Counted from the stretch's first letter, positions 50,872 to 60,323 are shown. The stretch is 64,000 nt of DNA from Dehalogenimonas sp. 4OHTPN (GCF_040448695.1 NZ_CP159307.1:1612001-1676000); one strand, 5' to 3'. Notes: a model not told the origin generated them from the sequence alone. A program made the numbers and translations.

Positions 50872-51002
50872 GGGGACTTTCCTTGAAAGAAAGGCGCGGT
50901 AATCTACTGTTTGACCTATATTGGGCGTGATAAATCGTGCAGGACCTCAGGTTTCATCCTAAGCACGACGAGAATATCCGGGCTTTAAAAGATACAGTCC
51001 CC
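50872..51002. repeat. Intergenic block flanked by GGGGACT/AGTCCCC inverted repeats
   Basis: In the 205-base gap between thiL and the Cas4-like gene, GGGGACT (50872-50878) and AGTCCCC (50996-51002) flank about 117 bases without an ORF. This is compatible with a miniature element or REP remnant, but the termini are short. Confidence 0.3.
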
Positions 51003-51004
51003 AT

Positions 51005-51658
51005 CTAAAACGGCATCTCCCTTTCTACTGGTAACTCATCCTCAAGTTCGATCTTCTCCGGGCAGTCGGCGCGTGTCAGGTCACAGAAGCGACACTCCGC
51101 GGCGGACGGCGCCCGCCGCGGCGGCTCTTGAGCCTCCAGGATGTTGAGAAAATAGGTCACCCGGTCCTGAAACTCTTTATCAATTGCCGTTGCCGGGATC
51201 GGCGTCCTGGAGCCCTGGTACACCACGCAGCCGGAGAGCTTCTTGCCCTTGTATACCGGAGAGCCGTAAGGCAGCATCAGCATATAGAGCATTACCTGGA
51301 TAATGTCAGAATGCCGCGGAGAACCGGTCTTGATGTCGTACACCGTCGCTCCGCCGCTGTGGTCGAGGGCGATGACGTCCGGTTTACCGGAAACGACCGT
51401 CCCGCTCTTTCGAGTCACCCGGAACTGGTTCTGGTCTTCCTTAAACACCGCCGCCGCGCCGGCGCATTCCCGGCATAACTCGTCGAGACACTGGTTGTGG
51501 GCCACCATCCAGGCCGCCGCCTGGAAATCGGACGGCGCTTTTACGTAGCCCATGTATCGGGCGCGGAAATGCGCCGCCCAATGGCACTGAACCTCGCCGG
51601 CCATTAGTTTAGCCAGCCAGGTCACCCAGACATAGAGGCCGGGACGAGCGACGGTCAT
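51005..51658 (-). CDS. Cas4-like PD-(D/E)XK nuclease
   Basis: A 217-residue protein resembling RecB/Cas4 exonucleases. The core GKPDVIALDHSGGATVYDIKTGSP carries the catalytic Asp and Asp-x-Lys, and the C-terminal cysteines (ECRFCDLTRADC, with an earlier CRECAG) could bind an iron-sulfur cluster. No CRISPR locus is present, so it is probably a repair or defence nuclease. An extended -10 TGTTATAAT ends six bases before the ATG with no Shine-Dalgarno; the start is thus leaderless. Confidence 0.75.
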   Translation of the reverse strand: MTVARPGLYVWVTWLAKLMAGEVQCHWAAHFRARYMGYVKAPSDFQAAAWMVAHNQCLDELCRECAGAAAVFKEDQNQFRVTRKSGTVVSGKPDVIALDHSGGATVYDIKTGSPRHSDIIQVMLYMLMLPYGSPVYKGKKLSGCVVYQGSRTPIPATAIDKEFQDRVTYFLNILEAQEPPRRAPSAAECRFCDLTRADCPEKIELEDELPVEREMPF

Positions 51659-51681
51659 AGCCGGATTATAACACGCCCTTC

Positions 51682-52698
51682 CTAGGGCATCCCTTTCCAC
51701 GGCAGCCTTTGCGCCGCCAGCTCGATCATACGGCGCCCGAAGTCGCCATAGCTGCAGCCGATGTGCTCGGCTGCCATGATGGTGCTGGTGTCAGGGCTGA
51801 TATCGCAGTTGGGATTGACATCTATGATGTAGAAGACGCCGTCCTTCATCCTCAGGTCAATCCGGGCATAATCGCGGCAGCCGGTCACGGTGTAAGCGGA
51901 CCGGCACACCCGATCCAATTCGGCGGCCTCCTCCTCGCTCAGGACGGCGGGCAGTATCGTCCTGATATTCTGGTAGGAGATCGAATCTGGCACAAATTTA
52001 GCCTCATAACTGCATATCCGGTCGTGCTGATCGTTGAACATGGAAAACTCCATCTCGGCGGGCGGCAGCACGTCAATCTTATGGTTTCCCCAGAGTGAAA
52101 CATGAAATTCTCGGCCGTCGATGAACTCTTCCACCAAAACCGGTTGCCGGTACCGTTCGACGATATACTCGACCCGCGCCTTCAGCTCAGCCTCGTTCAG
52201 GCAGACGGCGTCGCGGTCTATCCCCTCGCTGCAATGCTCCGCGGAGGGCTTGACGATGGCCGGAAAGCGTTGCCAGCAGACCGCGGAGGCTGTGGTAAAA
52301 GCCTGCCAGACGGGTGTGGGTAAAGCTTTTTCGTCAAGAAGTCTTTTGATGCTACGTTTATCCTGGGCCAGTGCCAGGCTGGCGGCGCTCGCTCCGGTGA
52401 ACGTGAAACCGGAACGTTCAAGCTGCGCCGCGACCAGCCACTCGCTATGGGGAACCCCGGGCAGACCTTCGCACCAGTTGAGGACAATGTGGTCGAGCGG
52501 GCTGAAATCCTTGAGTTTTGTTTCGAGATCGGCGTGAGTTACAGGAACCGGAACTGGACCGCAACCGGCCTCGGCAAGGGCTTTGACCAACGCCTCCGCT
52601 GCCTCTGTCGCGGTGCGCTGTTCCTCTGCCGGCCATGTCAGATCGAGATTGTATAGGAGCACAACGGGATGTTTGAATCTACGGCTGGTTAAGAGCAA
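51682..52698 (-). CDS. ATP-grasp (D-Ala-D-Ala ligase-like) protein
   Basis: A 338-residue ATP-grasp enzyme. N-terminal LLYNLDLTWPAEEQRT and HIVLNWCEG, then the ATP-binding FPAIVKPSAEHCSEGID, VEEFIDGREFHVSLWG and metal-binding YARIDLRMKDGV...IDVNPNCDI. It is distantly like the ATP-grasp protein at 2683. The start appears to be TTG, for which I see no good ribosome-binding site, so the N-terminus is uncertain. It is divergent from the KamA-like gene. Substrates are unknown. Confidence 0.78.
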   Translation of the reverse strand: MLLTSRRFKHPVVLLYNLDLTWPAEEQRTATEAAEALVKALAEAGCGPVPVPVTHADLETKLKDFSPLDHIVLNWCEGLPGVPHSEWLVAAQLERSGFTFTGASAASLALAQDKRSIKRLLDEKALPTPVWQAFTTASAVCWQRFPAIVKPSAEHCSEGIDRDAVCLNEAELKARVEYIVERYRQPVLVEEFIDGREFHVSLWGNHKIDVLPPAEMEFSMFNDQHDRICSYEAKFVPDSISYQNIRTILPAVLSEEEAAELDRVCRSAYTVTGCRDYARIDLRMKDGVFYIIDVNPNCDISPDTSTIMAAEHIGCSYGDFGRRMIELAAQRLPWKGMP

Positions 52699-52741
52699 TG
52701 GAACATTCCCGAGCCCAACTTTGCATCCTCCGGCGCTGTGG

Positions 52742-52747
52742 TATAAT
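52742..52747 (+). promoter_or_regulatory. -10 of the KamA-like transcript
   Basis: A perfect TATAAT with CTTTGC/TTTGCA about 16-17 bases upstream. The predicted start near 52754 gives a leader of about 270 nt. Confidence 0.5.
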
Positions 52748-52754
52748 TAACCGT

Positions 52755-53027
52755 TCACGGTCCCAGAGTATCCGGCTGGTTCCGGCAGCGCCTGAATCTG
52801 AAATAGGCGGCTGCCAGGCCGATTGGCCGAATATGGCGGCATTTTATCCCATAAAGCATCCTTTAATCAATCCACTGCGCTACCGCGCTCCTTTAATAAT
52901 CTGATATCGCCTCACTGTCCCGTCCCGGTCTTTTTAGCTGAAAACAGGCGCCAGGTTCTTGACCTGTTTCCTTGTTTTCGACCGCCTCTTGACCGGGGAC
53001 CATTCACTATAAAGGGAGGTATTCACT
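52755..53027 (+). other. Long leader with hairpin upstream of the KamA-like gene
   Basis: No ORF is supported here. GGCAGCGCCT (52784-52793) pairs with AGGCGGCTGCC (52805-52815) with one bulged G, and a further AT-rich stretch and several short complementarities follow. A leader this long and structured is compatible with RNA-based control, but no known riboswitch consensus was recognised; GGGAGG just before the ATG is the ribosome-binding site. Confidence 0.4.
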
Positions 53028-54365
53028 ATGAAATACCAGTCATACGACATCAATAATTTCAGGAACATCCCTCAGGTGGCTGAAGCCCTGTCAGAGCAAC
53101 AGAAAAGAGACATCGAGATCGTCGGCTCGGTGCTGCCGTTCAAGACTAATAAATACGTCGTCGAGCAATTAATCGATTGGTCAAAAGTCCCGGATGATCC
53201 TATGTTTATCCTGACCTTTCCGCAAAGGGGCATGCTCTCCCCGGAGCATTTTGAAACTGTGGAGAAGCTGATCGATGCGGGAGCGGCAAAAACGGAGATC
53301 ACTGCGGTCGCCAACGAGATCAGAGCGTCGCTTAACCCGCACCCCGCGGGGCAGCTTGATCTCAACACCCCCGTCTGGTGCGGCCGCGAACTCCACGGTT
53401 TTCAGCATAAATACCGGGAGACGCTGGTCTTTTTCCCGGGGCAGGGACAGACCTGTCACGCTTATTGCACCTTCTGTTTCCGCTGGCCGCAGTTCGTCGG
53501 CATTAAGGACTTAAAAATCTCCAGCAAGGAGCCGCAGACGCTGGTTGATTATGTGGCTGCCAATCCACAGATCACCGACGTGCTTTTCACCGGCGGCGAT
53601 CCGCTGGTAATGAAATCGAGGATACTCGCCGCCTATATCAAGCCGCTCCTGGATGCTGAAATACCTCATCTGCGCAATATCCGCATCGGTTCCAAAGCCC
53701 TCTCGTACTGGCCGCAGCGGTTCCTGACCGACGATGATTCGTCGGAGCTGCTGAACCTGTTCCGGGAAGTGAAGATCGCCGGCAAACACCTGGCCTTCAT
53801 GGCTCACTTCAACCATCCGGCTGAACTAAAAGGGGAAGCGGTCAGGGCGGCCATAGACCGTATTAACGATACCGGCGCAATCATCCGGACGCAATCCCCT
53901 TTGCTCCAGCACATCAATGATTCGCCTGAGGCTCTGGCGGAGATGTGGCGGGCGCAAGTGGCTCTGGGCTGTGTTCCATATTACTTGTTCATCGCTCGGA
54001 ATACCGGAGCGCAGCAGTATTTTTCCGTGCCGCTGGTCAAGGCATGGCAGATCTACCGTGAAGCCTATCAGCAGGTCAGCGGTATTTGTCGCACCATACG
54101 GGGACCGGTGATGTCATGCCTTCCCGGCAAGATTCAGGTACTGGGCGCGGCGGAAGTTCAAGGGCGGAAAGTAATGGCTTTCCGCATGATCCAGGGCCGG
54201 AATCCGGACTGGATCGGCCGGCCGTTCTTCAGTGAATACGACGACAGCGCGGTCTGGTACCGCGACTTGAAGCCAGCCTTTGGCGACAGCAGGTTCTTTT
54301 TCCAGGACGAACTGGACGGGATGATGACTGCCGCCGCTGAGTGCGAGGCTGATAATCTGGAGTGA
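53028..54365 (+). CDS. KamA-family radical SAM aminomutase-like protein
   Basis: A 445-residue protein like lysine 2,3-aminomutase. Radical SAM cysteines are C143, C147 and C150 in QTCHAYCTFCFRWPQF. SAM-binding VLFTGGDPLVM, PQRFLTDDD, KHLAFMAHFNHPAEL and GAIIRTQSPLLQHIND are typical of the family, and LPGKIQVLG carries a candidate PLP lysine. KamA converts lysine to beta-lysine; I cannot confirm the substrate. The ATG is preceded by GGGAGG. It has a long leader and is divergent from the ATP-grasp gene. Confidence 0.85.
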   Translation: MKYQSYDINNFRNIPQVAEALSEQQKRDIEIVGSVLPFKTNKYVVEQLIDWSKVPDDPMFILTFPQRGMLSPEHFETVEKLIDAGAAKTEITAVANEIRASLNPHPAGQLDLNTPVWCGRELHGFQHKYRETLVFFPGQGQTCHAYCTFCFRWPQFVGIKDLKISSKEPQTLVDYVAANPQITDVLFTGGDPLVMKSRILAAYIKPLLDAEIPHLRNIRIGSKALSYWPQRFLTDDDSSELLNLFREVKIAGKHLAFMAHFNHPAELKGEAVRAAIDRINDTGAIIRTQSPLLQHINDSPEALAEMWRAQVALGCVPYYLFIARNTGAQQYFSVPLVKAWQIYREAYQQVSGICRTIRGPVMSCLPGKIQVLGAAEVQGRKVMAFRMIQGRNPDWIGRPFFSEYDDSAVWYRDLKPAFGDSRFFFQDELDGMMTAAAECEADNLE

Positions 54366-54372
54366 CTGAAAA

Positions 54373-54400
54373 GCTGACGGCTGATGGCTGAAAGCTGATA
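54373..54400. repeat. GCTGANN heptamer, four tandem copies
   Basis: GCTGA recurs exactly every seven bases (54373, 54380, 54387, 54394) in the gap between the KamA-like gene and the endonuclease IV-like gene. It is an imperfect tandem heptamer repeat in non-coding DNA. Confidence 0.6.
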
Positions 54401-54409
54401 TACTTAGAT

Positions 54410-55246
54410 ATGCTCCGCTTCGGCACCGCCGGTATCCCGGCCTCCACCAAAGCCACCGGCGATACCGTGGCCGGCCTGAAGCGCGTCGCTGAACTTGGTC
54501 TTTCCGGAATGGAGATCGAGTTCGTCCGCGGTATCTATTTGAAGGACAACACCGCCGCGCCGGTGGCCTATGTCGCCAGGAAACTCGGCCTGAGGCTGTC
54601 CTGCCACGCGCCCTACTACCTGAACCTTAACCACGCCGATGAAACGCGCCGGCGCCAGGCCGGGGGCGTGCTGCACCATGCCGCCCGGATGGCCGCCGCC
54701 GCCGGAGCCGAGACTATCGTTTTTCATGCCGGCTACTATTTGAAGGACTCCCCGGAGGCGGTTTACGATGTCATCAAGGCCGAAATCGAAACAGTCCTGG
54801 GCAAATTGCGCGATGAGGGGGTGAAAATCACCCTGCGGCCGGAACTGGCGGGCAAGACCTCCCAGTTTGGGAATCTGGCCGAACTCATCCGCCTGTCTAA
54901 GGAAATGCCAGGCGTCTCCCCGGCGGTCGATTTCGCCCACCTCCACGCCGCCACCGGCCGTTACAACTCCTACGCCGAGTTCGCGGAGGTGCTGGAGCGG
55001 CTTGGGGAGGCGCTGGGACGGGAATCCCTTGACGATCTCCACCTTCACGTGTCGGGGATCGAATACCGCGGCAGCGGCGAGCGGCGGCATCTCAACCTTC
55101 AGGAGTCGGACTTCCACTACGAAGAACTGCTGCAAGCTCTGGCCGACGTCAAAGCCGGCGGCTTGCTCATCTGCGAAAGCCCCAATATCGAGGAAGACGC
55201 CTTGCTGCTGCAGAGCGTTTTCCGTGATTTGTCGCCAAAAGTATAA
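54410..55246 (+). CDS. Endonuclease IV-like TIM-barrel protein
   Basis: A 278-residue xylose-isomerase-like TIM barrel resembling Nfo-type AP endonucleases: FGTAGIPASTK, GLSGMEIEF, SCHAPYYLNLNH, ETIVFHAGYYL, TLRPELAGKTSQFG, AVDFAHLHAATG and HVSGIEY carry His/Glu/Asp metal ligands. The expected metal-site spread is present, but the second glutamate segment (RPELAGK) differs from Nfo (ET.G..), so the role in DNA repair is plausible, not proven. No ribosome-binding site is clear. Confidence 0.75.
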   Translation: MLRFGTAGIPASTKATGDTVAGLKRVAELGLSGMEIEFVRGIYLKDNTAAPVAYVARKLGLRLSCHAPYYLNLNHADETRRRQAGGVLHHAARMAAAAGAETIVFHAGYYLKDSPEAVYDVIKAEIETVLGKLRDEGVKITLRPELAGKTSQFGNLAELIRLSKEMPGVSPAVDFAHLHAATGRYNSYAEFAEVLERLGEALGRESLDDLHLHVSGIEYRGSGERRHLNLQESDFHYEELLQALADVKAGGLLICESPNIEEDALLLQSVFRDLSPKV

Positions 55247-55254
55247 TGCTTTGG

Positions 55255-55260
55255 TATAAT
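55255..55260 (+). promoter_or_regulatory. -10 of ftsH
   Basis: A perfect TATAAT; a second one lies at 55242-55247 overlapping the preceding stop codon. The -35 is weak. AAACTTT...AAAGTTT (55269-55286) forms a small hairpin in the leader, before the TGAGGCA ribosome-binding site. Confidence 0.5.
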
Positions 55261-55305
55261 ATTCTGTAAACTTTTTTCAAAGTTTAGATTCCGGTTTGAG
55301 GCAAC

Positions 55306-57258
55306 ATGAAATTTAACTGGAAGCGCACCACCATTGCTTATGTCGTCATGCTGGTCGCCAGCATCATCATCTTTGCCATCCTCCTCCCTAATACCCAGGA
55401 CCAGCCGGAGGAGGTGGCGCAGAGCGTCCTCGTCGCCGAAACCCAGGCAAATAACGTCTCTGAGATCACCGTCGAAGGCGAACGCATAGACTTCATCACC
55501 CGGGACAACCCGCCGAGGGAGCTTTTCACCTATAAGGAGCAGTTGACCTCGATCTACGACATCCCCGGCATCGAACTTAGCGGTGTCGCTGAGGTTAATA
55601 TCAAGGGTTCCTCCGGCTTCGACTGGGGTTCCATCCTGATCAACCTCATCCCGATACTATTCATCGGCGGCATGATCATCTTCCTGTTCAGCCAGGCGCG
55701 CGGCGCCAACAACCAGGCCATGAGCTTCGGCCGCTCCCGGGCCAAGCTCTTCAACGTCGATAAGCCGACGACCACATTCGAAAACGTAGCCGGCGTAGAT
55801 GAGGCCAAGCAGGAAGTCCAGGAAATCGTCGAGTTTTTGAAATCGCGCGAGAAGTTCCAGGCTCTCGGCGCCCGCATTCCCAAAGGCGTCCTTTTAATCG
55901 GCTACCCCGGCACCGGCAAGACGCTGCTCGCCCGGGCCATCGCCGGCGAGGCTGGCGTGCCCTTTTTCTCCATTTCCGGTTCGGAGTTCGTGGAGATGTT
56001 TGTCGGCGTCGGCGCCTCCCGCGTCCGCGACCTGTTCGAGCAGGCCAAGCGCAACGCCCCGTGCATTATTTTCATCGATGAGATCGACGCCGTCGGCCGC
56101 CAGCGCGGCGCCGGCCTGGGCGGCAGTCACGATGAGCGCGAACAAACACTTAACCAGATCCTGGTGGAAATGGACGGCTTTGAAGCTAATACCACCATCA
56201 TTGTCATTGCCGCCACCAACCGCCCGGATGTCCTCGACCCGGCGTTGCTGCGGCCCGGCCGCTTCGACAGGCGGGTGGTGCTGGACATGCCTGACCTGAA
56301 CGGGCGCCTGGCAATCCTCAAGATCCACGCCAAGGGCAAACCCCTGGCGGACGATGTCAACCTGGAGAACCTGGCCAAGCAAACCATCGGCTTCTCCGGC
56401 GCCGATCTTTCCAACCTGATGAACGAGGCCGCCATTTTAGCCGCCCGTGCCGATAAAAAAGCCGTCGAGATGTCAGACCTCGAGGAGTCGATCGACCGGG
56501 TCATCGCCGGGCCGGAGCGTAAAAGCCGCAAAGTCTCGGCGCATGAGAAAGAGATCACCGCCTATCATGAAGCCGGTCATGCCCTTGTAGCCCGGATGCT
56601 GCCCCAGGCTGACCCGGTGCACAAAATCACCATCGTTGCCCGTGGCATGGCCGGCGGCTACACCAAGCAGTTGCCCGCTGAGGACCGCTATATAGCCACC
56701 GATTCTCAGTTCAAGGCCAAGATCGCCATCTCCATGGGCGGCCGCATCGCCGAGGAGATCATGTTCGGCGAGATGTCCACCGGCGCTTCCCAGGATTTCA
56801 AAGAAGCCACCAACCTAGCCAAGAAGATGGTCACCTCCTACGGCATGAGCGAAAAACTCGGGCCGCGCACCTTCGGCAGCAAGGAAGAAATGGTCTTCCT
56901 TGGCAAGGAAATTCACGAACAGCGCGACTACGGCGAGAAAACCGCCGATCTCATTGACCAGGAAGTCGAATCCATCATTCAAACCGCTTACCAGACGGCG
57001 CGCACCATTCTGGTGGATAACAAAGCCCGTTTGCAATACATCGCCGAACACCTGATGGCCGAGGAAACACTGGAAGGCGACGGCCTGGAAAAACTGTTCA
57101 CCGAGCCTCTGCCGCCGCCCGGCTCGCCGCCGCCCGCAGCTCCAGCCGCGGTTATAACAATCGAACCTGCGGTGGAAAAACAGGCCCAACCGGCACTTAA
57201 GGCGAAGGAGAAACCCGCCGAACCCGGTACCGCAGCTCCCGGTTTCGCCCCCGCCTGA
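55306..57258 (+). CDS. ftsH: ATP-dependent zinc metalloprotease FtsH
   Basis: A 650-residue membrane protease: first helix residues 11-28, external domain, second helix about residues 110-126, AAA module with Walker A GYPGTGKT at residue 199 (Tyr instead of the usual Pro), Walker [16 protein letters not shown] region [17 protein letters not shown], and protease motif HEAGH with His 421 and 425. The C-terminal 40 residues are Pro/Ala-rich. It degrades membrane and short-lived proteins. Followed by a strong terminator. Confidence 0.96.
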   Translation: MKFNWKRTTIAYVVMLVASIIIFAILLPNTQDQPEEVAQSVLVAETQANNVSEITVEGERIDFITRDNPPRELFTYKEQLTSIYDIPGIELSGVAEVNIKGSSGFDWGSILINLIPILFIGGMIIFLFSQARGANNQAMSFGRSRAKLFNVDKPTTTFENVAGVDEAKQEVQEIVEFLKSREKFQALGARIPKGVLLIGYPGTGKTLLARAIAGEAGVPFFSISGSEFVEMFVGVGASRVRDLFEQAKRNAPCIIFIDEIDAVGRQRGAGLGGSHDEREQTLNQILVEMDGFEANTTIIVIAATNRPDVLDPALLRPGRFDRRVVLDMPDLNGRLAILKIHAKGKPLADDVNLENLAKQTIGFSGADLSNLMNEAAILAARADKKAVEMSDLEESIDRVIAGPERKSRKVSAHEKEITAYHEAGHALVARMLPQADPVHKITIVARGMAGGYTKQLPAEDRYIATDSQFKAKIAISMGGRIAEEIMFGEMSTGASQDFKEATNLAKKMVTSYGMSEKLGPRTFGSKEEMVFLGKEIHEQRDYGEKTADLIDQEVESIIQTAYQTARTILVDNKARLQYIAEHLMAEETLEGDGLEKLFTEPLPPPGSPPPAAPAAVITIEPAVEKQAQPALKAKEKPAEPGTAAPGFAPA

Positions 57259-57271
57259 CCGATCCGTAAAT

Positions 57272-57306
57272 AAAAAAAGGCGCCCCTTCCAAAGGGGCGC
57301 CTTTTT
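57272..57306. terminator. ftsH terminator (bidirectional)
   Basis: AAGGCGCCCCTT and AAGGGGCGCCTT form a twelve-pair stem around CCA-type loop bases, with A-run before and T-run after, so it can stop both ftsH and any transcript from the opposite side. Confidence 0.9.
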
Positions 57307-57410
57307 TCGAATAACGCGCTACGGATACACTACCGGGCGTTCAGCCCTGCCTGGCAGAGAACTAGGCCGTACCCGGTGAAAGAACGGCTAACCTCCCCTT
57401 GGGCATCGGT

Positions 57411-58382
57411 CTAATTCCGCCGCCGCACCAGATAATCAGCCAGCGCCGAGAGGCCGCGGCGGCAGGCGGTGTCGGGCAAACCTTCGAGCAGGCTGACCGC
57501 CTTGCCGGAGTAACTCTCCGCCAGCTTGTAGCTCTCTTCTATCAGACCTTCGGTTTTTATCAATTTGATTGCCCGGGCGATATTGCCTTCCCGGTCTTTG
57601 CCGGCTAAAAAGTCTGATACCGGATTGTCGCCCGGGTGTTTTTGGATTAAAAGCAGTGCCGGCAGCGTCACCGTGCCATGCCGCAGGTCGGAACCCACCG
57701 GCTTGCCAAGTTCGGCCTCGGTGCCGATGAAGTCCAGGATATCGTCGACGATCTGGAAAGCCAATCCCAGGTTGTAGCCGTATCCGGCCAGAGCCTCAAT
57801 CTGCGCCTCGGTGCCGCCGGCCAGAATGGCTCCGGACTCCGCCGACATCTTGAGGAGAGCCGCTGTCTTGCCGGCGATGCGCTGCAGGTATTTCTCCATA
57901 CCCTGATCTGACGAATAGATATCGCGCGCCTGCCGCAGCTCGCCTACGGCGATGATGCCCAGCGTCTGGGAAAAGAGCTTGGTAACCCGCAGGTTGTCGG
58001 TCGAGGCGGCGAACTCGCCGGCCCGGGCGAAAAGAAAGTCACCCAACAGGATGGCTTTTTCGGTCCCCCAAAGCTTGTTCACTGTCAGCCGCCCCCGCCG
58101 GGTGTCGGCCCGGTCTATGGCGTCATCGTGCACCAGCGTCGCTATATGCATCAGTTCGTTGGCGGTAGCCATATTGAGTATCTTTTTAGACTGCCCGTCG
58201 ACGCAGCTTCCGGCCATGAAGGTCAGTGCCGGCCGGAGAATTTTACCGCCCACCAGGATATGGAGCAGCATATCGTGAAGCTCGGGAAACTCGGCTTTCC
58301 AGTAGTCGGCCAGATCCTTGAAGTTGGTCTCGACATCGGCCAGATCTCGGGCAACCGGGGCGTAAAGAGTCTTCAGGTCCAA
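57411..58382 (-). CDS. Polyprenyl diphosphate synthase
   Basis: A 323-residue all-helical trans-prenyltransferase. First Asp-rich motif LVHDDAIDRADTRRG, second FQIVDDILDFIG, plus GGKILRPAL. It elongates isoprenoids for quinones or carriers; chain length is not predictable. The start is TTG (MDLKTLYAP), 11 bases after the metG stop. The gene is likely cotranscribed with metG. Confidence 0.9.
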   Translation of the reverse strand: MDLKTLYAPVARDLADVETNFKDLADYWKAEFPELHDMLLHILVGGKILRPALTFMAGSCVDGQSKKILNMATANELMHIATLVHDDAIDRADTRRGRLTVNKLWGTEKAILLGDFLFARAGEFAASTDNLRVTKLFSQTLGIIAVGELRQARDIYSSDQGMEKYLQRIAGKTAALLKMSAESGAILAGGTEAQIEALAGYGYNLGLAFQIVDDILDFIGTEAELGKPVGSDLRHGTVTLPALLLIQKHPGDNPVSDFLAGKDREGNIARAIKLIKTEGLIEESYKLAESYSGKAVSLLEGLPDTACRRGLSALADYLVRRRN

Positions 58383-58393
58383 ATCGTCGCTCG

Positions 58394-60070
58394 CTACTTA
58401 GTTGGCAATAGGCCGAGGCGTGACATCTCTTCATCAACAACCGAATCGTCGAGTTTGATGAAGAGGGCTTCCGGCGGGTTTAAAGGCGCTTCGGGCACCG
58501 GTCGCCGCAGCTGCCAGCCGTCAGCCTCAACGCTGCCGCCGTAACCCAGAAAGCGGTGCAGCTTCTCCGAACTGAATGGCAGGAACGGATAGAAAGCGGT
58601 GCGCAGGCCGGAAATGACACAGAGCGCGGTATACAAAGCCGCGGCCGCAGCGTTCTTATCAGTCTTGACCGCCTTCCAGGGTGATTTCTCATCCAGATAG
58701 CGGTTGGCCTCGGCGGCCAGGGCCATAGCCGTCTTGATGGCTTCCTTGAAGCGGCAGGCATAGAGCAGCTCGTCCATTGTCCGGAGCGTTTCTTCGGTCC
58801 GGTCGATAATACCCGCCGACCGTTCATCGAGATCGCCGGGCTGGGGCACTTTTCCCTCGAAATGGCGCTGGAGCATTGAAAGCACCCGGTTGACCAGGTT
58901 GCCGTAAGTGGCTACCAGTTCGTCGTTGTTGCGCCGGACGAACTCGCGCCAGGAGAAATCTGTATCCGACGTATCCGGCATGTTGACCGACAGAACGTAG
59001 CGTAACGCGTCGGGCTGGTAGCGGGAGAGGAAGTCTTCCAGCCAGATGGCGATATTCTTGCTCTTGGATAACTTCTGCGCTTCGACGGTCAAAAACTCGT
59101 TCGATGGCACGTCGTAAGGCAGGTTCAGCCCTCCGTAGCCCATGAGCATGGCCGGCCAGATGATGGTGTGGAAGGGAATGTTGTCCTTGCCGATGAAGTA
59201 ATAGCTCCTGCACTCTTCCTGCCAGAACTTCCGCCACGCCTCTGGGTCGCCCGATCCCTGGGCCCATTCCTTACTGGCTGAAAGGTAGCCGATAACCGCC
59301 TCGAACCAGACGTAGATGCGCTTATCTTCATAACCCGGCAGCGGCACCGGGATGCCCCATGTTATGTCCCGGGTGATCGCCCGGTCGCGCAAACCTTCTT
59401 CGAGGTAGCGCCGTGTGAAGCGCTGGACGTTAGGCCGCCAGTGGTCAACATTTTGATTGACCCACTCAAGCAGGGTTTGCTGAAAGGCCGATAGCCGCAG
59501 AAAGAAATGCTCCGTGTGCCGGAATTCCGGCGGCGCGCCGCACAGCTTGCAGCAGGCATTCAGCAGGTCGGCCGGGTTCATAGGCTTGCCGCAGGCATCG
59601 CACTGGTCGCCGCGGGCACCGGGCAGCTTGCACGACGGGCAGACACCTTCGACATATCGGTCGGGCAGGAACCGCTTGCACTTGGTGCAGTAAGGCTGCG
59701 ATACGATATCCTTGTAGAGATAGTCTTTGTCGAGCAGCCTCAAGAAAATATCCTGGACCACCGCGGCGTGGTTGGCTGTGCCGGTGTTGGTGTACAGGTC
59801 GAAGGTGATGCCCAAGGCTGCCCAGCTATCCACGAATTTCTGGTGAAAGAAGGCCGCCACCTCAGCCGGGGACTTGCCCTCGGCCTCGGCCCTGATGGTT
59901 ACCGGCGTGCCATGCTGATCGGATCCGGAGACCATCAGCACTTCGTTTCTCTTTGTCCGATGATACCGGGCGAAAATGTCCGGGGGCAGGTAAGCCCCGG
60001 CCACGTGCCCCAGGTGCAGGCGGTTGTTGGCGTAAGGCCAGGCCACGCCGATAAAGATGCGTTCCGACAT
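58394..60070 (-). CDS. metG: Methionyl-tRNA synthetase
   Basis: A 558-residue class I synthetase. HIGH-type motif HLGH near residue 19, KLSKSKN near 332, zinc-binding CTKCKRFLPDRYVEGVCPSC and CDACGKPMNP, and the WYEAVIGY-like FEAVIGYLSAS segment. The C-terminal anticodon-binding helix bundle is present, but the tRNA-binding EMAP domain is absent, as in short MetG forms. It charges tRNA-Met. A 71-residue zinc-ribbon gene lies directly upstream. Confidence 0.95.
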   Translation of the reverse strand: MSERIFIGVAWPYANNRLHLGHVAGAYLPPDIFARYHRTKRNEVLMVSGSDQHGTPVTIRAEAEGKSPAEVAAFFHQKFVDSWAALGITFDLYTNTGTANHAAVVQDIFLRLLDKDYLYKDIVSQPYCTKCKRFLPDRYVEGVCPSCKLPGARGDQCDACGKPMNPADLLNACCKLCGAPPEFRHTEHFFLRLSAFQQTLLEWVNQNVDHWRPNVQRFTRRYLEEGLRDRAITRDITWGIPVPLPGYEDKRIYVWFEAVIGYLSASKEWAQGSGDPEAWRKFWQEECRSYYFIGKDNIPFHTIIWPAMLMGYGGLNLPYDVPSNEFLTVEAQKLSKSKNIAIWLEDFLSRYQPDALRYVLSVNMPDTSDTDFSWREFVRRNNDELVATYGNLVNRVLSMLQRHFEGKVPQPGDLDERSAGIIDRTEETLRTMDELLYACRFKEAIKTAMALAAEANRYLDEKSPWKAVKTDKNAAAAALYTALCVISGLRTAFYPFLPFSSEKLHRFLGYGGSVEADGWQLRRPVPEAPLNPPEALFIKLDDSVVDEEMSRLGLLPTK

Positions 60071-60072
60071 AT

Positions 60073-60288
60073 CTACGGCAGGAAAGTCAGCGTACGTTCG
60101 CCCTTCTCATCCCGGTAGTGGGCGTAGCCCTTGGTCAGAGCGCACTCCACGCAGTAGCGCACCGAGTTACCCTTGGGTACCTCCTCCCCGTCCTTCTCAT
60201 CCACCACCAGGTAGCGTTCGGGGTAGCCGACTATCCGGCCGCAAACGTCACATTTGATATTGCCTAATGAAATACATCCGCGTCGCAT
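60073..60288 (-). CDS. Small zinc-ribbon-like protein
   Basis: A 71-residue protein with two CxxC pairs, IKCDVCGRI (residues 12-16) and RYCVECAL (about 45-49), likely binding one zinc. Between them is a beta-rich YLVVDEKDGEEVPKG segment. I recognise no named family. The ATG follows GGAGGAC. It is immediately upstream of metG with a two-base gap, so it is probably cotranscribed, suggesting a role in translation or RNA binding, by inference only. Confidence 0.72.
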   Translation of the reverse strand: MRRGCISLGNIKCDVCGRIVGYPERYLVVDEKDGEEVPKGNSVRYCVECALTKGYAHYRDEKGERTLTFLP

Positions 60289-60323
60289 TATGTCCTCCGA
60301 AAATATCCCTGTATTATAAACGT

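Noticed and set aside
51005-51658. CRISPR-associated Cas4
   Set aside because: No repeat-spacer array or other cas gene occurs in the window, so only a Cas4-like nuclease is called.
52755-53027. Lysine riboswitch upstream of the KamA-like gene
   Set aside because: I could not find the lysine riboswitch consensus segments; only a generic hairpin leader is seen.
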